Shown: positions 40,532 to 49,811, counted from the stretch's first letter. The stretch: 64,000 nucleotides of DNA from JAEUHM01 sp964538625 (GCA_964538625.1 CAZIGH010000026.1:6178-70177); one strand, 5' to 3'. Notes: generated from the sequence alone by a model not told the origin. Translations and numbers: made by a program.

Positions 40532-42874
40532 TCAGCGTTGTTTCGGCAGCCAGGTCTCTATAGGTGCCGCAGCAGCCTCAGCCGCTTTATCGCCCGGGGC
40601 GAAGGCCACACTGACGGTGTGTTTGCCCTTGAGGTCTTTTAGCGGCACCTTGAGCATGGTGATGCCTTTGAAGGAGCCCTCCGTCTGTGTGTTCGTTGGC
40701 TCAGGGACGGCCTCAGTGGCGAATGAGGCGCCTTCAGGGGAGAGTAGAGTGACGGTCATGAGGTTGTTGCCCATTTTGAGGGTGGCCTTTTTCCCGTCCA
40801 CGGTGACTTCTGCGCGGGTGTGCATGACCCACTCTGGCGAGGAGGTGCCTTTGATTTCCATCTCGTCCTGCACGAGCACGAAGGGTGAGGCACCGCGCTT
40901 CATCATGAAGCCGCGCCGGTAGTCTTTCACCCGGTTGGAGTAGGCGTCCGAGAGGTCCACCACGGCCACCCCGACTTCAGGTGAACTATGAAAGGCCACG
41001 ATCTCTGCCTTCGCCGTGAGTGATTGGTTGTGAGGTAGCGCCGGGGGGCCGGGAGCCTTTTTCTTGTCGTCGTCAGCGGGTGCTCCGGCGAAACGCATGA
41101 CATTTTGACCGAGTGTGTTGTCACGATAGCGGTTGAAGCGGTTGGCGTCGTTGAGGTTTAAGGGGCGGCCTTGTGCAGAGAAGGTGCCCAGCTCGACCGC
41201 CCAGCGCTGGCCGCCTGCGTCGAGCACGAAGGTGCCCAGATCCAACTGCGAACCGGGGAGCGCATTGTCCCCGCCCTTGAAGCCGAGGAACATGGCCTTT
41301 GAATCATGCCAGGCGGACCGCATGGCACCTACCCGAGCGGAGGCGATGGTGTAGTCAAAGTTTGCCGGCGTAGCCATGCCGGTGGAGTAGGGACTCATGA
41401 AAACGAGCTGCCCGGCCTGGTTCAGGCCGCCGCTTTGGTCGCTGGCCGCCGCGCCCACGTTGAAGGCGGCTACGCCCAGATTGCCATGGTTCATTTTCAG
41501 CCAGGTGCTGATCCATGGTTTGGTAAAGCCACTGCCCTCAAACGAGCAATAGTTGAACACACCAGCAGGGCCGTTGAGAAGAAGCCGAGCCCACTGGCTC
41601 TGTGGAATGCCCTCCACGGTGGTGATGCCATAATCACTGCCCGTCGCAGAGCGCAGGGTCATAGAGAGAATGGACAGTGCATCCAGCACGTCCTCACCGC
41701 GTGACAGTCCTTCAGACCAGATGCCATCCGGGGCGAACTGGGTGAGTCCGTCACCTAGTACTTTGGCCGCGCTGTTTGCGGCTTGTGCAGCCACGGCGGA
41801 TTCCTCATCCAAGATGGCTATGGCAGCCACGAGAAGGGCGGAGGCCATGACCATTTCCTCAGAGGTCTTTGGCACTTTGCCTTCTGGCTTCTTGGGCGGC
41901 GGGGCTTTGCTGGGCTCGAGTTTCTGACCGGGTTCGGGGCGCTTGGTGGTGATGGGAAGCGACTCGTGTTCCAGATGCGCCTTGAGGGCATCCATGCCGA
42001 GCTGGATCAGCGAGGTTCGGATGGCGCGGGCCTGCTCGTCGTTGAGCGTGGAGCGGAACCAGTCATAACCCAGAGCCACGGCGAAGACGAACTCCGCACA
42101 TTCGTGCCCCTCCTCTGGCTTCCAGTTGGTGAACTTGGAGAGGGCCTCCAGCTCACTGGGCATGCGCGCCTTCCACTTCGGATCTCCGCTGATATGGTCC
42201 ATGAGCCCGAAGCTGAGGAACCGGTGCAGCCCCTCAGCGCCCACGCCGCCACCACGCCCGCCCTCGCCCCGCTTCTGCTGGAGCTCGTATTTGGAGAGCC
42301 ATACCTCACCGGTCTTCTCCACGTTCTTGGCCAGTGCGGCGCTCACGGGATCCGTGCTCAGCCGCGCTTTCACAGCGGCCAAGCCACTTGCGTTCAGGAA
42401 TACCCGTGGGCGCTCGCGCTTCACCGCTCCCAAAATCTGCGAGCCGTTCGGGAACTTGAACTTCTTGGCTGGCACCACGGTGATCTGAGGCGGCGGTGGT
42501 GCAGGTGTTCCTGCTGGTGGAGCCGCTGCAGGAGGCGCTGCGGGAGGCGCTGCAGGAGGCGCTGCGGGAGGCGAACCAGGAGCTGGGGCCGTGGCTGGCG
42601 CACCCGCTGGAGCTGGCGCTGGAGCAGGCTTGGAGAGCTGTTCTTTAATGTAAAGCAGGTCCGCTTCCACCAGCCTATCCACACTCAGTGTGTAGGATTG
42701 CCCGGCTGGAGTCTGGATGGTGACCGTGCGTTTGGCGGGATCGGCCGAGACCATGCTTGCCTCGATTTTCCGTCCGGAGGTTTTGTCCGTCCATGCACGC
42801 ACCTCCATCCCAGTGGAGGTGGCGATGGCGCACCAACTGAACACAGCGGCGGTAAGGCTAAGAGAGAGTTTCAT
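40532..42874 (-). CDS. Exported SHD1-domain, heparinase II/III-like protein
   Basis: The 780-residue protein has a signal peptide (1-22), an SLA1-homology-1-like domain (26-77: RAWTDKTSGRKIEASMVS, LSVDRLVEADLLYI) frequent in Planctomycetes/Verrucomicrobia secreted proteins, a Pro/Ala linker (about 83-130), and a large alpha-toroid-plus-beta region like heparinase II/III or alginate lyases (PRVFLNASGLAAVKARL, HECAEFVFAVALGYDWF, ATPANFDYTIASARVG..., HSSPEVGVAVVDLSDAYSNR, RGFMMKRGASPFVLVQDEME). It may degrade an acidic polysaccharide; catalytic residues cannot be assigned by eye. Confidence 0.78.
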   Translation of the reverse strand: MKLSLSLTAAVFSWCAIATSTGMEVRAWTDKTSGRKIEASMVSADPAKRTVTIQTPAGQSYTLSVDRLVEADLLYIKEQLSKPAPAPAPAGAPATAPAPGSPPAAPPAAPPAAPPAAAPPAGTPAPPPPQITVVPAKKFKFPNGSQILGAVKRERPRVFLNASGLAAVKARLSTDPVSAALAKNVEKTGEVWLSKYELQQKRGEGGRGGGVGAEGLHRFLSFGLMDHISGDPKWKARMPSELEALSKFTNWKPEEGHECAEFVFAVALGYDWFRSTLNDEQARAIRTSLIQLGMDALKAHLEHESLPITTKRPEPGQKLEPSKAPPPKKPEGKVPKTSEEMVMASALLVAAIAILDEESAVAAQAANSAAKVLGDGLTQFAPDGIWSEGLSRGEDVLDALSILSMTLRSATGSDYGITTVEGIPQSQWARLLLNGPAGVFNYCSFEGSGFTKPWISTWLKMNHGNLGVAAFNVGAAASDQSGGLNQAGQLVFMSPYSTGMATPANFDYTIASARVGAMRSAWHDSKAMFLGFKGGDNALPGSQLDLGTFVLDAGGQRWAVELGTFSAQGRPLNLNDANRFNRYRDNTLGQNVMRFAGAPADDDKKKAPGPPALPHNQSLTAKAEIVAFHSSPEVGVAVVDLSDAYSNRVKDYRRGFMMKRGASPFVLVQDEMEIKGTSSPEWVMHTRAEVTVDGKKATLKMGNNLMTVTLLSPEGASFATEAVPEPTNTQTEGSFKGITMLKVPLKDLKGKHTVSVAFAPGDKAAEAAAAPIETWLPKQR
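42525..42572. repeat. Tandem 12-bp repeat encoding a Pro/Ala linker
   Basis: Four copies of a 12-base unit (GCTGCAGGAGGC alternating with GCTGCGGGAGGC, i.e. two perfect 24-base units). It lies inside the heparinase-like gene and encodes PAAPPAAPPAAP in its linker. Such repeats are prone to length changes. Confidence 0.85.
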
Positions 42875-43022
42875 GACAGGGAGGTGAAAACGTTTTTGGG
42901 GCGAACTTTCTTGGACCGGAGACGCACCGAAAGCGACGCTGCTCCTATCCCAGCAAAATGGCAAGTTCAGGTCAAGACTGGGATTGGATGGGTGAAAGGT
43001 GTCGAGGGAAGCTGCGGGCGGT

Positions 43023-43475
43023 TCATTCCTCTATCCACACTTCGGTGCCTTCTGGCACGAGATCATAAAGTTCTATCATGGCGTCATTCGTGAGTCGTAC
43101 ACACCCATGGCTTCCGCGCTGACCGATGCGGCGCTCGTCATTGGTGCCGTGGATGTAGATGAAGCGGTCATAAGTGTTTGCATTCCGAGCCTCCAGTCCG
43201 TCGAGACGCAGAATGCGAGTGAGCACTAGGTCCTCGCTCGTGTCATCGCCCGGCTTCCAGCAGCCAACCGGCTGTCTTGCCTTGAAGATGGTGCCCCAGT
43301 CGGCCCCGTCCCCGTGCTTTTCCTTCACGACGAAGCGCCCGAGCGGCGTGCGCAGACTGCCTTCGGTGAATCCCAGTCCAAAGCGGGACGTTGAGCACGG
43401 CCACTCGCGGATCATGCGCGTGCCTTCCCAGAGCTGAAGCGTTTGCTTGGCCACGGAGACATGAATGCGTTTCAT
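43023..43475 (-). CDS. L,D-transpeptidase (YkuD family)
   Basis: The 150-residue protein consists of a YkuD domain only. The active site signature is IHGTNDE...GSHGCVRL (H109, H123, C125, R127), and the entry motif TPLGRF is present. These enzymes make 3-3 peptidoglycan cross-links or attach lipoproteins to the wall. No signal peptide is seen (start MKRIHVSVAKQTLQLWEG), unusual for a wall enzyme; either another start exists or a non-classical location applies. It is divergent from the next gene. Confidence 0.9.
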   Translation of the reverse strand: MKRIHVSVAKQTLQLWEGTRMIREWPCSTSRFGLGFTEGSLRTPLGRFVVKEKHGDGADWGTIFKARQPVGCWKPGDDTSEDLVLTRILRLDGLEARNANTYDRFIYIHGTNDERRIGQRGSHGCVRLTNDAMIELYDLVPEGTEVWIEE

Positions 43476-43565
43476 CCCTTGTGCTTTACGTTTCTGGAGC
43501 GGAAGTCAAACCCCAGTCTGAAATGCGGTGCTGAAAATCTTCCTCGCGTTCGCTCCAAGGCGGCG

Positions 43566-43593
43566 TTGACAGAAGGAGTTCTGTTTCGATAGT
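43566..43593 (+). promoter_or_regulatory. Putative sigma-70 promoter for the lipoprotein gene
   Basis: TTGACA (43566-43571) is followed after 16 bases by GATAGT (43588-43593), placing transcription start close to 43600, only about 10 bases before ATG 43609. The very short leader is a caution. Confidence 0.4.
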
Positions 43594-43608
43594 GCAGGAA
43601 CCTTCGAT

Positions 43609-44100
43609 ATGACTGCGGCTGCACGATTTCTCCTCTCCCTCGGCTGCATTGCCTTCGCTCTGACGGCATTGCCCTCCTGTTCCTCCACAGTTCGCGGACC
43701 CGGAGGGAAAGTGACGAAGGTGAAGACCTATCACCTCCAGCCTACGGAAAGACTGGACACCACGGACCGCGCTCTGACCTTTGAGCGCCAGTATTACCTG
43801 CACGGAGCTGTCACTCTGGCTGAGCAGATGGAGCGCGCTGGGCACTATTACACCATCTTCTGGAAGGTGACAGATCGCACCCAGCCTGTGACCCTGCGTT
43901 TTGAGTATCGTCAGCAAAAGACCGGTCTCGTCACCAAGGTGAAGGAGCAGCAAGTCACCGACATTCGTCGCAGCAACGTGAGCAAGTTCAACGTCACCGG
44001 TGCCGAATATCAGGCGGACGGTGCGGTTACCTCCTGGCGGGTGTCCGTCATGCGCGGAAAAGACGTCCTTGTCGCCTCTGAATCGTATCTCTGGAAATAA
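43609..44100 (+). CDS. Putative lipoprotein, function unknown
   Basis: The 163-residue product has a lipoprotein signal peptide with lipobox ALPSC (Cys24), followed by a Ser/Gly-rich stretch and a predicted all-beta domain (YHLQPTERLDTTDRALTFER, YYTIFWKVTDRTQPVTLRFE, GAVTSWRVSVMRGKDVLVA). I know no named family. It is followed by a STAS-domain gene 24 bases later on the same strand. Confidence 0.7.
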   Translation: MTAAARFLLSLGCIAFALTALPSCSSTVRGPGGKVTKVKTYHLQPTERLDTTDRALTFERQYYLHGAVTLAEQMERAGHYYTIFWKVTDRTQPVTLRFEYRQQKTGLVTKVKEQQVTDIRRSNVSKFNVTGAEYQADGAVTSWRVSVMRGKDVLVASESYLWK

Positions 44101-44124
44101 CCAACTTTCTGGAGGGCGAAAAAC

Positions 44125-44667
44125 GTGACAAGTCCGGCTACCGTTCTGGTGGGAAAGATAGGTTCCCTTTTTTGGCTCCGCATCGAGGGCAAGGGCTGCT
44201 TCCAAAACAGCGTCAACGTCAAGAAGGCGGTCCGCACCATGATCAAGGCCGGTGTGCGGAACTACGTCATCGACCTGGAGCGCTGTCCGAACATGGACTC
44301 CACCTTCCTTGGCACGCTTACCGGTGCCGCTCTGGATCTCAAACAGTCCGGTGGGGGTCGGCTCACCGTGCTCAATGCCAATGCTCGCAACCTCCAGCTC
44401 CTCTCCAGCCTGGGCTTGGACCACATTCTTGAGGTGGACAACAATGGCACTGCCTGGACGGAGGAACGTCGCCGCGCCGCTGAGGAACTGGCTCAGTGCG
44501 AAGCCGCAATGAATCTCTGCAAGACCGAGCAGGCTGAGCACGTCCTGGCCGCTCACCGTGCGCTTACCGAGGCCAACTCCGAGAACGAGTTCCGGTTCCG
44601 CGACGTCATCGACTTCCTGGAACGCGAAGTGCAGCAGCAGACAGCCCGCGTGAGCGCGGAGAACTAA
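44125..44667 (+). CDS. STAS-domain protein (anti-sigma factor antagonist-like)
   Basis: The 180-residue product carries a STAS domain (about 8-110) with DLERCPNMDSTFLGTL. S59 corresponds to the phosphorylatable Ser of SpoIIAA/RsbV-type antagonists. The C-terminal 70 residues are helical (EERRRAAEELAQCEAAMNLC, FRFRDVIDFLEREVQQQ). GTG 44125 is chosen: GGAGGG stands 8 bases upstream and no ATG fits. No kinase or anti-sigma factor is adjacent, so its partners lie elsewhere. Confidence 0.85.
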   Translation: MTSPATVLVGKIGSLFWLRIEGKGCFQNSVNVKKAVRTMIKAGVRNYVIDLERCPNMDSTFLGTLTGAALDLKQSGGGRLTVLNANARNLQLLSSLGLDHILEVDNNGTAWTEERRRAAEELAQCEAAMNLCKTEQAEHVLAAHRALTEANSENEFRFRDVIDFLEREVQQQTARVSAEN

Positions 44668-44726
44668 GCAAGGTGCTGCCCGGCTGGTGCTGACGTGGCA
44701 CCCGGCTGCCGCTCTGAAGTTCGGCG

Positions 44727-46709
44727 CTACTGCCCGGCACGAGCAAGACTGGCCAGCACCTCTTCTGCCACCCGTGCTGCGGTGATGCCCGTCATGCACT
44801 CGTAATGGCCAAATGGGCATTCTCGTTTGAAGCAGGGACTGCATGGCACGTGGTGACGCACAATGCGGTGATGCGCTCCCAGCGGCCCGGTCAGGATGGG
44901 TTCCGTGGAGCCGAAGATGGACACCGTGGGCACACCCAGTGCTGCGGCCAGGTGCATGGTGCCTGTGTCATTGGTCACCAGGAGCGCGCAGCGTCGCAGT
45001 GCGGTGATGAGTTCCATCATGGAAGTCTTTCCCACGCGGTTTTGATGTGGCGCTGCCACCATGGCCGAGAGAGCCTGCCCCATGGCTGCCTCTCCCGGTG
45101 CGCCGAAGAACTGCCACTCGATGTCGCCACGCTGCTCCGACACAAGTGAGATGGTTTCTGCGTAGCGCTCCAGCGGCCACCGCTTCGCCGGACCATATTC
45201 CGCACCGGCGCAGATGCCGACATGGAGAGGAGAGGTGGTGATGTCTCTCACCGCATCACCGCCAAAGACCGCCTCCGCCTCCGTGTCCGCTCCACAATGC
45301 GCGGCCATGCGCAGGCCCTTCAGCGCTTGGTGCTCCGGGGGGCTACCAGGCTTCGGCTCCGGCGTGATCTGCCCCAGAAAATACGACCTCAGCGAGCCCT
45401 TGAAACCCACGAGTCGTTCGATGTCCGCCAGGGCAAACTCCAGCGTGGAACGTGTGGAGTTGGTGAAGAACAGCCCTGCATCATAGCGCCGCCCAGTGCC
45501 AGTGATCCTCCGCGCCGCAGTCAGTAGGCCGTCCTTTGGTTCCTTGCAGATCACCTCATCGATGAAGCCAAGTGAGCGCCAGAGTTCCGCCAGTTTGGCC
45601 GGGGTGAAGACGGTGAGCCTCAAGTCCGGCCTGCTGCCGCGCAGCGCACGCACGGCAGGGAAAGCCATGCACGCGTCCCCCAGCCAGTTGGGCGAGCGCA
45701 GAATGACTTCAAACGGCTGCAACCGGGTGCGATCGTAACCTGTCGGCCACACGATGCCGCGTTTGTAGCGGGAGAGGAGAAAGTCCGGCCTCGGCGTCTT
45801 CCAGCGGTTGTGCACCCAGAACCAGTTCTCCGGCGCCTCGCGGATGATCTGTTCCACCCGCAGATTCAGTGCCGCCGTGATGCCTTCTGCACTTGCCTTC
45901 TCCTCACCTGAAACGACCGGCGGATGAATGACCATCTTCCACCGAGCCAGCCCCGCATCCTGCACGGAGATGGGCAGCAGCGGCGTCCGGCAGCGGATGG
46001 CCATGAGCGCGGGGAGGGGTGTGGTGGAAGCCAGCCTGTCGAAGAACGGACACCATACGCCGCCGTCGCCCGCGTGTTGATCCACCAGCACACCTAGAGC
46101 GCCGCAGTTCTCCCGCAGGTGCTTGAGCGGCCCCATGAAGCCGTCCTTCCGGTCAAACAACGTGTAGCCCAACTGCTCGCGACGGCGGCGCACATGCTCG
46201 TTGAGAAAGGGATTTGACAGCGCCTGGTAGATGCTGGCCGGCTTCATGCCTGCGGGCACAAACAGGCTCGGCACCTGCGTCAGCAGTTCCCAGCAGCTGA
46301 GGTGACACACCGCGTAAAGCACAGGGCGGCCAGACTCCGCCACTTTCTCCGAGTGCTCCAGCCCGCTCACGGACACTCGTTTCACGATGTCCGCCTCTCG
46401 CATCATGGGAAGTTTCAGGCCGCAAAGGAAGTTCCCCCCCATCGACATGAAGTGTGCCCGCACGAGCCACCTCTGCGAGCTGGGGCTCAGCTCCCGCCCA
46501 AAGGCGATGCGCACATTCCGCGCTGCCAGTTTTCGATACGGCACCGCTACAAGCCAGATGACCAGACCTAGACCCCTACCGAGCAAGGCCACCAAAGGCA
46601 GCGGAACCATGCTCAGCACAGACTCCACCGCGCGGAAGAGCGCATACACCAGCCACTGGCCGACGCGCCCCGCTTGTGCGGACCACCCCGGTCGAGTCTT
46701 TGCTGCCAT
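44727..46709 (-). CDS. LpxL/HtrB-like acyltransferase fused to heptosyltransferase-like (GT9) domain
   Basis: The 660-residue product has two enzymes in one chain. Residues 1 to about 305 resemble lipid A late acyltransferases: N-terminal membrane anchor, the HxxxxE motif HLSCWE (H136, E141), and LGVLVDQHAGDGGVWCPFFD. Residues from about 333 are GT9-like (FEVILRSPNWLGDACMAFPA, then GAEYGPAKRWPLERYAE, TNDTGTMHLAAALGVPTVSI, FGSTEP). It would add an acyl chain to lipid A and a heptose-type sugar to core oligosaccharide. I saw no stop or frameshift between the parts. Confidence 0.9.
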   Translation of the reverse strand: MAAKTRPGWSAQAGRVGQWLVYALFRAVESVLSMVPLPLVALLGRGLGLVIWLVAVPYRKLAARNVRIAFGRELSPSSQRWLVRAHFMSMGGNFLCGLKLPMMREADIVKRVSVSGLEHSEKVAESGRPVLYAVCHLSCWELLTQVPSLFVPAGMKPASIYQALSNPFLNEHVRRRREQLGYTLFDRKDGFMGPLKHLRENCGALGVLVDQHAGDGGVWCPFFDRLASTTPLPALMAIRCRTPLLPISVQDAGLARWKMVIHPPVVSGEEKASAEGITAALNLRVEQIIREAPENWFWVHNRWKTPRPDFLLSRYKRGIVWPTGYDRTRLQPFEVILRSPNWLGDACMAFPAVRALRGSRPDLRLTVFTPAKLAELWRSLGFIDEVICKEPKDGLLTAARRITGTGRRYDAGLFFTNSTRSTLEFALADIERLVGFKGSLRSYFLGQITPEPKPGSPPEHQALKGLRMAAHCGADTEAEAVFGGDAVRDITTSPLHVGICAGAEYGPAKRWPLERYAETISLVSEQRGDIEWQFFGAPGEAAMGQALSAMVAAPHQNRVGKTSMMELITALRRCALLVTNDTGTMHLAAALGVPTVSIFGSTEPILTGPLGAHHRIVRHHVPCSPCFKRECPFGHYECMTGITAARVAEEVLASLARAGQ

Positions 46710-46730
46710 GAAGGAGAGGATCGGCTACGC

Positions 46731-47327
46731 CTAGGGCACCTTCAACTTTTGCCCGGGTCTGATGAGGTCACTGGAGAGACCGTTCGCCGCTTTGAGTTTG
46801 GCTACCGTAGTGTTGCGCTTTGCAGCGATTTTCCACAGAGAATCGCCTTGAGCCACGGTGTAAGTCGAACTCGTGGGCTTCTTCGGTGCAGGCTTCTTGG
46901 GCGCAGGTTTCTTCGCGGACGCTGTGGACTTGGGCTTGGAGGAACTCACCGGTCTGGAGGAACTGCTGGAAGACGAGTAGGACGACGATGATGCGTAAGA
47001 GGGTGCCGGTGCCGTGTAACCTCCGGACTGGCTGGGCGCCATCTCATAGCCCACGGGTGGCGGTGGCACGTTTTGTCCATACTGGGAGTTCATCGTGGCA
47101 CTACCGCTCCCCGGCTGGATGTAGGTGCCCGGTGCAGCGTAGGCCCCGCCACCATCCGGATACGGATTGAAACCGCCGTCCTCGTAGTTGGAGGCGATCA
47201 GCGGATCACTGACATCCGACTTGGTGCTCTTGCAAGAGGTCAGCAAAGCAGCGCCCGTAAGGCTCAAAAAGGCCACTCCAAGACGGACGACGGCAGCAGC
47301 GGTGGTTGGGGGGGTCTCGCGTGTCAT
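46731..47327 (-). CDS. LysM-domain lipoprotein
   Basis: The 198-residue product has a lipoprotein signal (ALLTSC, Cys at about 32), a Gly/Pro/Ser-rich unstructured region, a KKPAPKKPAPKKP repeat, and a C-terminal LysM domain (about 153-198: YTVAQGDSLWKIAAKRNT, ANGLSSDLIRPGQKLKVP). LysM binds peptidoglycan glycan strands, so the protein probably tethers the outer membrane to the wall. ATG 47327 is chosen (TRETPPTT); an upstream TTG exists at 47363. It precedes the LpxL-GT9 gene by 21 bases. Confidence 0.85.
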   Translation of the reverse strand: MTRETPPTTAAAVVRLGVAFLSLTGAALLTSCKSTKSDVSDPLIASNYEDGGFNPYPDGGGAYAAPGTYIQPGSGSATMNSQYGQNVPPPPVGYEMAPSQSGGYTAPAPSYASSSSYSSSSSSSRPVSSSKPKSTASAKKPAPKKPAPKKPTSSTYTVAQGDSLWKIAAKRNTTVAKLKAANGLSSDLIRPGQKLKVP

Positions 47328-47390
47328 CAGGCCTATTATTCTGGCGTCGCGAACGGGTTGCAAAGGCTTTGTTAAGTTTATGGAAAAACC

Positions 47391-48905
47391 TCACTCGTAA
47401 TCCCACTTCTGGATCCATGGGTCGCCGAACTCTTTCTGGAAAGCCTTCAGTTTCGCCTTATACTCCTCCAGCGTGGACTGGAACTGGGGGTTGTCCGCCA
47501 GGTTTTTCGTCTCATCCGGGTCATACTTCATGTCATAGAGTTCAAAGCGTGGCCGGTGAATGTATTCTCCCACGGTCTTCGCCCCGTAAGGTGCGTCCAT
47601 GCCCAGCTTGTACTGAGCCTGCCAGCTCGCCGCCGCCCACAAGTCTGAGGCGAAAGGATAGGGCAGGGGATTGGCGATGTTCCAGATGAGCTTGAACTTC
47701 TCATCCCGGATGGAGCGCATGGGGTAATACATTTGGATCTCATGGAAGGTGTGAGAGCCATGCACCACCGTACGCGTGGGATCGTTCTCCTGCTCCAATA
47801 TGCCCAACCAGGACCGCCCATGATAGCGCTCCAGTCCGCGCCGTGGTCCCAGGTTCTCCTGGTTACTCACTCCTTTCTGCTTCCAATAGGCTGCGGCGTT
47901 CAGCATGTCTTTTGGCGCGTTCTTTTCGTGATCCAAACCGCCCGCGAAGTCCAGCAGCGAGGGGGTGATGTCGATGTGCGAGATGAGCGCCTCACTCTTC
48001 ACCCCGCGCTTGGCCACATACGGATTGCGCACGATGAAGGGCACTTTCAGCCCGGGCTCGTACACCGTTGTCTTGCCGCCTGGAAAAGCCATGCCGTGAT
48101 CACTCGTGATGACGATGAGCGTTTTGTCATACACACCCGCTTCCTTGAGCACCTCTACCAGCCTGCCAATGCCCTGGTCCACCCGCGATACGCTTTGATA
48201 ATACTGCACTAGCTCTGCGCGGCAGGTGGGCGTGTCTGGCAGGAACGGCGGCACATACACCTCTTCCGGCGTGTAAAACGTCTCCTTCACCCCGGGGTAG
48301 GATTGTTTGCCCGGTTTGTTGCCGAACAAGTTCGCCTTGTCCGGCAGCGGACTGGTTTCATCATCCCCGCCACCGCGATGCGGATCCGCCGTGCCGATGT
48401 AGAGGAAGAACGGCTTGTCTGACACCTCCTTGATGAACTCTGCACACTGGTTCACTTGTTGCACCGTATTTCGCCCGTCTCCGCTGAGGTATTTTCCAAA
48501 GTCAAACACCTCCGCAGGAGCCACGTGATGCTTCCCCGCGTGAGCTGTGCGGTAGCCGGCACGCCGCATCACTTGCGGCAGCGCTAGCGAGATGGTGTTC
48601 GGCCAGCAGGCGAACTTGTGGAACGAGTGCAGGTGCCCGTACTGACCGTTCGCGTGATTGTGCAGACCGGTCATGACCACACTGCGGGAGGCGCTGCAGC
48701 TCGCCGTGGTGGCATAGGCATTCGTGAAGAGCGTGCCATCCGCCGCCAGCGCATCCATGTTGGGGGTCTTCACCTGCGGGTAGCCATAGCAGCCCAGGTA
48801 AGCCCCCAGGTCATCCGCTATGTAGAAGACCACATTTCGCTCCGCCGCCAAAAGCGGAGAGGCTACCAAACCGAGCATCACAAACCAGCAGCGCATCCAA
48901 GTCAT
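47391..48905 (-). CDS. Secreted sulfatase (heparan N-sulfatase-like)
   Basis: Type I sulfatases hydrolyse sulfate esters or sulfamates, using a formylglycine made from Cys. The 504-residue product has a signal peptide (about 1-20, LLA-AE), metal ligands in NVVFYIADDLG (D31, D32), the core CSASR (70-74, with Ala at the usual Pro), HAGKHHVAP, PHRGG and SDHGMAFPGGKTTVYEPG. The closest resemblance by memory is to N-sulfoglucosamine sulfohydrolase. ATG 48896 is an alternative start. A maturase was not seen in the window. Confidence 0.9.
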   Translation of the reverse strand: MTWMRCWFVMLGLVASPLLAAERNVVFYIADDLGAYLGCYGYPQVKTPNMDALAADGTLFTNAYATTASCSASRSVVMTGLHNHANGQYGHLHSFHKFACWPNTISLALPQVMRRAGYRTAHAGKHHVAPAEVFDFGKYLSGDGRNTVQQVNQCAEFIKEVSDKPFFLYIGTADPHRGGGDDETSPLPDKANLFGNKPGKQSYPGVKETFYTPEEVYVPPFLPDTPTCRAELVQYYQSVSRVDQGIGRLVEVLKEAGVYDKTLIVITSDHGMAFPGGKTTVYEPGLKVPFIVRNPYVAKRGVKSEALISHIDITPSLLDFAGGLDHEKNAPKDMLNAAAYWKQKGVSNQENLGPRRGLERYHGRSWLGILEQENDPTRTVVHGSHTFHEIQMYYPMRSIRDEKFKLIWNIANPLPYPFASDLWAAASWQAQYKLGMDAPYGAKTVGEYIHRPRFELYDMKYDPDETKNLADNPQFQSTLEEYKAKLKAFQKEFGDPWIQKWDYE

Positions 48906-49184
48906 GCCCGCGTAAACGCCACTCACCCCGCCGGACTGGCAGAAAAATCACTCCTTCTCCAGCAACCCGATAGCGTGTCGAGATGCCCAAACCATCGTCA
49001 CACCAGCGGTGTCGAACTGCCCAGCAGTCAGGTTTGGAAGGCGGCACCCTGAGTGACCGCACGGGCACAGCGTTGCAAAAAGCAGATGCAATCCAAGGCT
49101 TGGAGTCTATCTATCGTGCCAGCCCTGCCAACGCTTGACGTCGCCGGATGCGACCCGGGTGCTCAGGAAACGGAGGTTCCCACC

Positions 49185-49811
49185 ATGCACGATTTGATTG
49201 CCCTCACACAGTGGCCCACCATGCCAGCTCCGTTGAGCAGCCGCCAGCCGGGCGAGGCATGGGTCTGGGGTGATTATGTTCTCACTTTACAGGTGTATCC
49301 AAAGAGCATGGCAGATGCGCTGCACCAGCTCACCAACACACCTCAGACAGTAAGGTCGCCCATCGATTATCCTTTTGCGGTGATGGCATACTACAGGAAG
49401 GATCGGAACCCACACGGTCCGTCGAGCAGGCCCATCATGGCTGCATGCTTGGAGAAGATGGACAACGCGGCTGTGGTCGCCATGTTGAAGGCACAGGGCA
49501 TCAACCCCGCTGAGATGGGCATGGGCACTGATGCGCCATACATGCTGGGCGTCTTCACGGCCACCGTCAGATTCAATCGCGGAACGTATGACGGACCTGA
49601 CGATGTGGATTCCGTGCGTGAGCGCCTGTTTGAAATCATCGCTGAGCACCTCCAGCCAGTGGGCGAGCCGGTGAAGATCGGACCCATCGCGGCCATCCAC
49701 GGCCACCCCAACACGGGCTGGCCACCCCCACCCACCGCGAAGAAGGGAGGTTGCTTCGGCGCCATCGTCCTTGCCCTGGCCATCGCCTTGGCGCAGGTCT
49801 TGGCTTCTTAG
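49185..49811 (+). CDS. Hypothetical protein, unknown
   Basis: A 208-residue protein with no family I can name. Its body has sensible globular composition (GEAWVWGDYVLTLQVYPK, PFAVMAYYRKDRNPHGP, AVVAMLKAQGINPAEMGMG) and its C-terminus has a Gly/Pro spacer and a hydrophobic tail (GGCFGAIVLALAIALAQV) that may be a membrane anchor. ATG 49185 has GGAGG about 8 bases upstream and is preferred to the GTG at 49053. It stands alone; a 160-base region separates it from the MITE-like element. Confidence 0.6.
   Translation: MHDLIALTQWPTMPAPLSSRQPGEAWVWGDYVLTLQVYPKSMADALHQLTNTPQTVRSPIDYPFAVMAYYRKDRNPHGPSSRPIMAACLEKMDNAAVVAMLKAQGINPAEMGMGTDAPYMLGVFTATVRFNRGTYDGPDDVDSVRERLFEIIAEHLQPVGEPVKIGPIAAIHGHPNTGWPPPPTAKKGGCFGAIVLALAIALAQVLAS

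Noticed and set aside
40524..40537. Hairpin CGCTGA-GT-TCAGCG at the end of two convergent genes as a terminator
   Set aside because: A 6-bp stem with a 2-base loop cannot fold well and no T-run follows.
42525..42572. Regular repeats that could suggest CRISPR
   Set aside because: Units are 12 bases, contiguous without spacers, and encode a Pro/Ala linker in frame.
41783..43093. A 436-codon plus-strand frame opposite the heparinase-like gene
   Set aside because: It has a runs-of-Arg/Cys/Trp composition caused by the reverse of the Pro/Ala repeat and no recognisable motif.
43486..44844. A 452-codon minus-strand frame opposite the lipoprotein and STAS genes
   Set aside because: It lies entirely opposite two genes with clear signal-peptide and STAS features; its translation is rich in His, Arg and Gly without family likeness.
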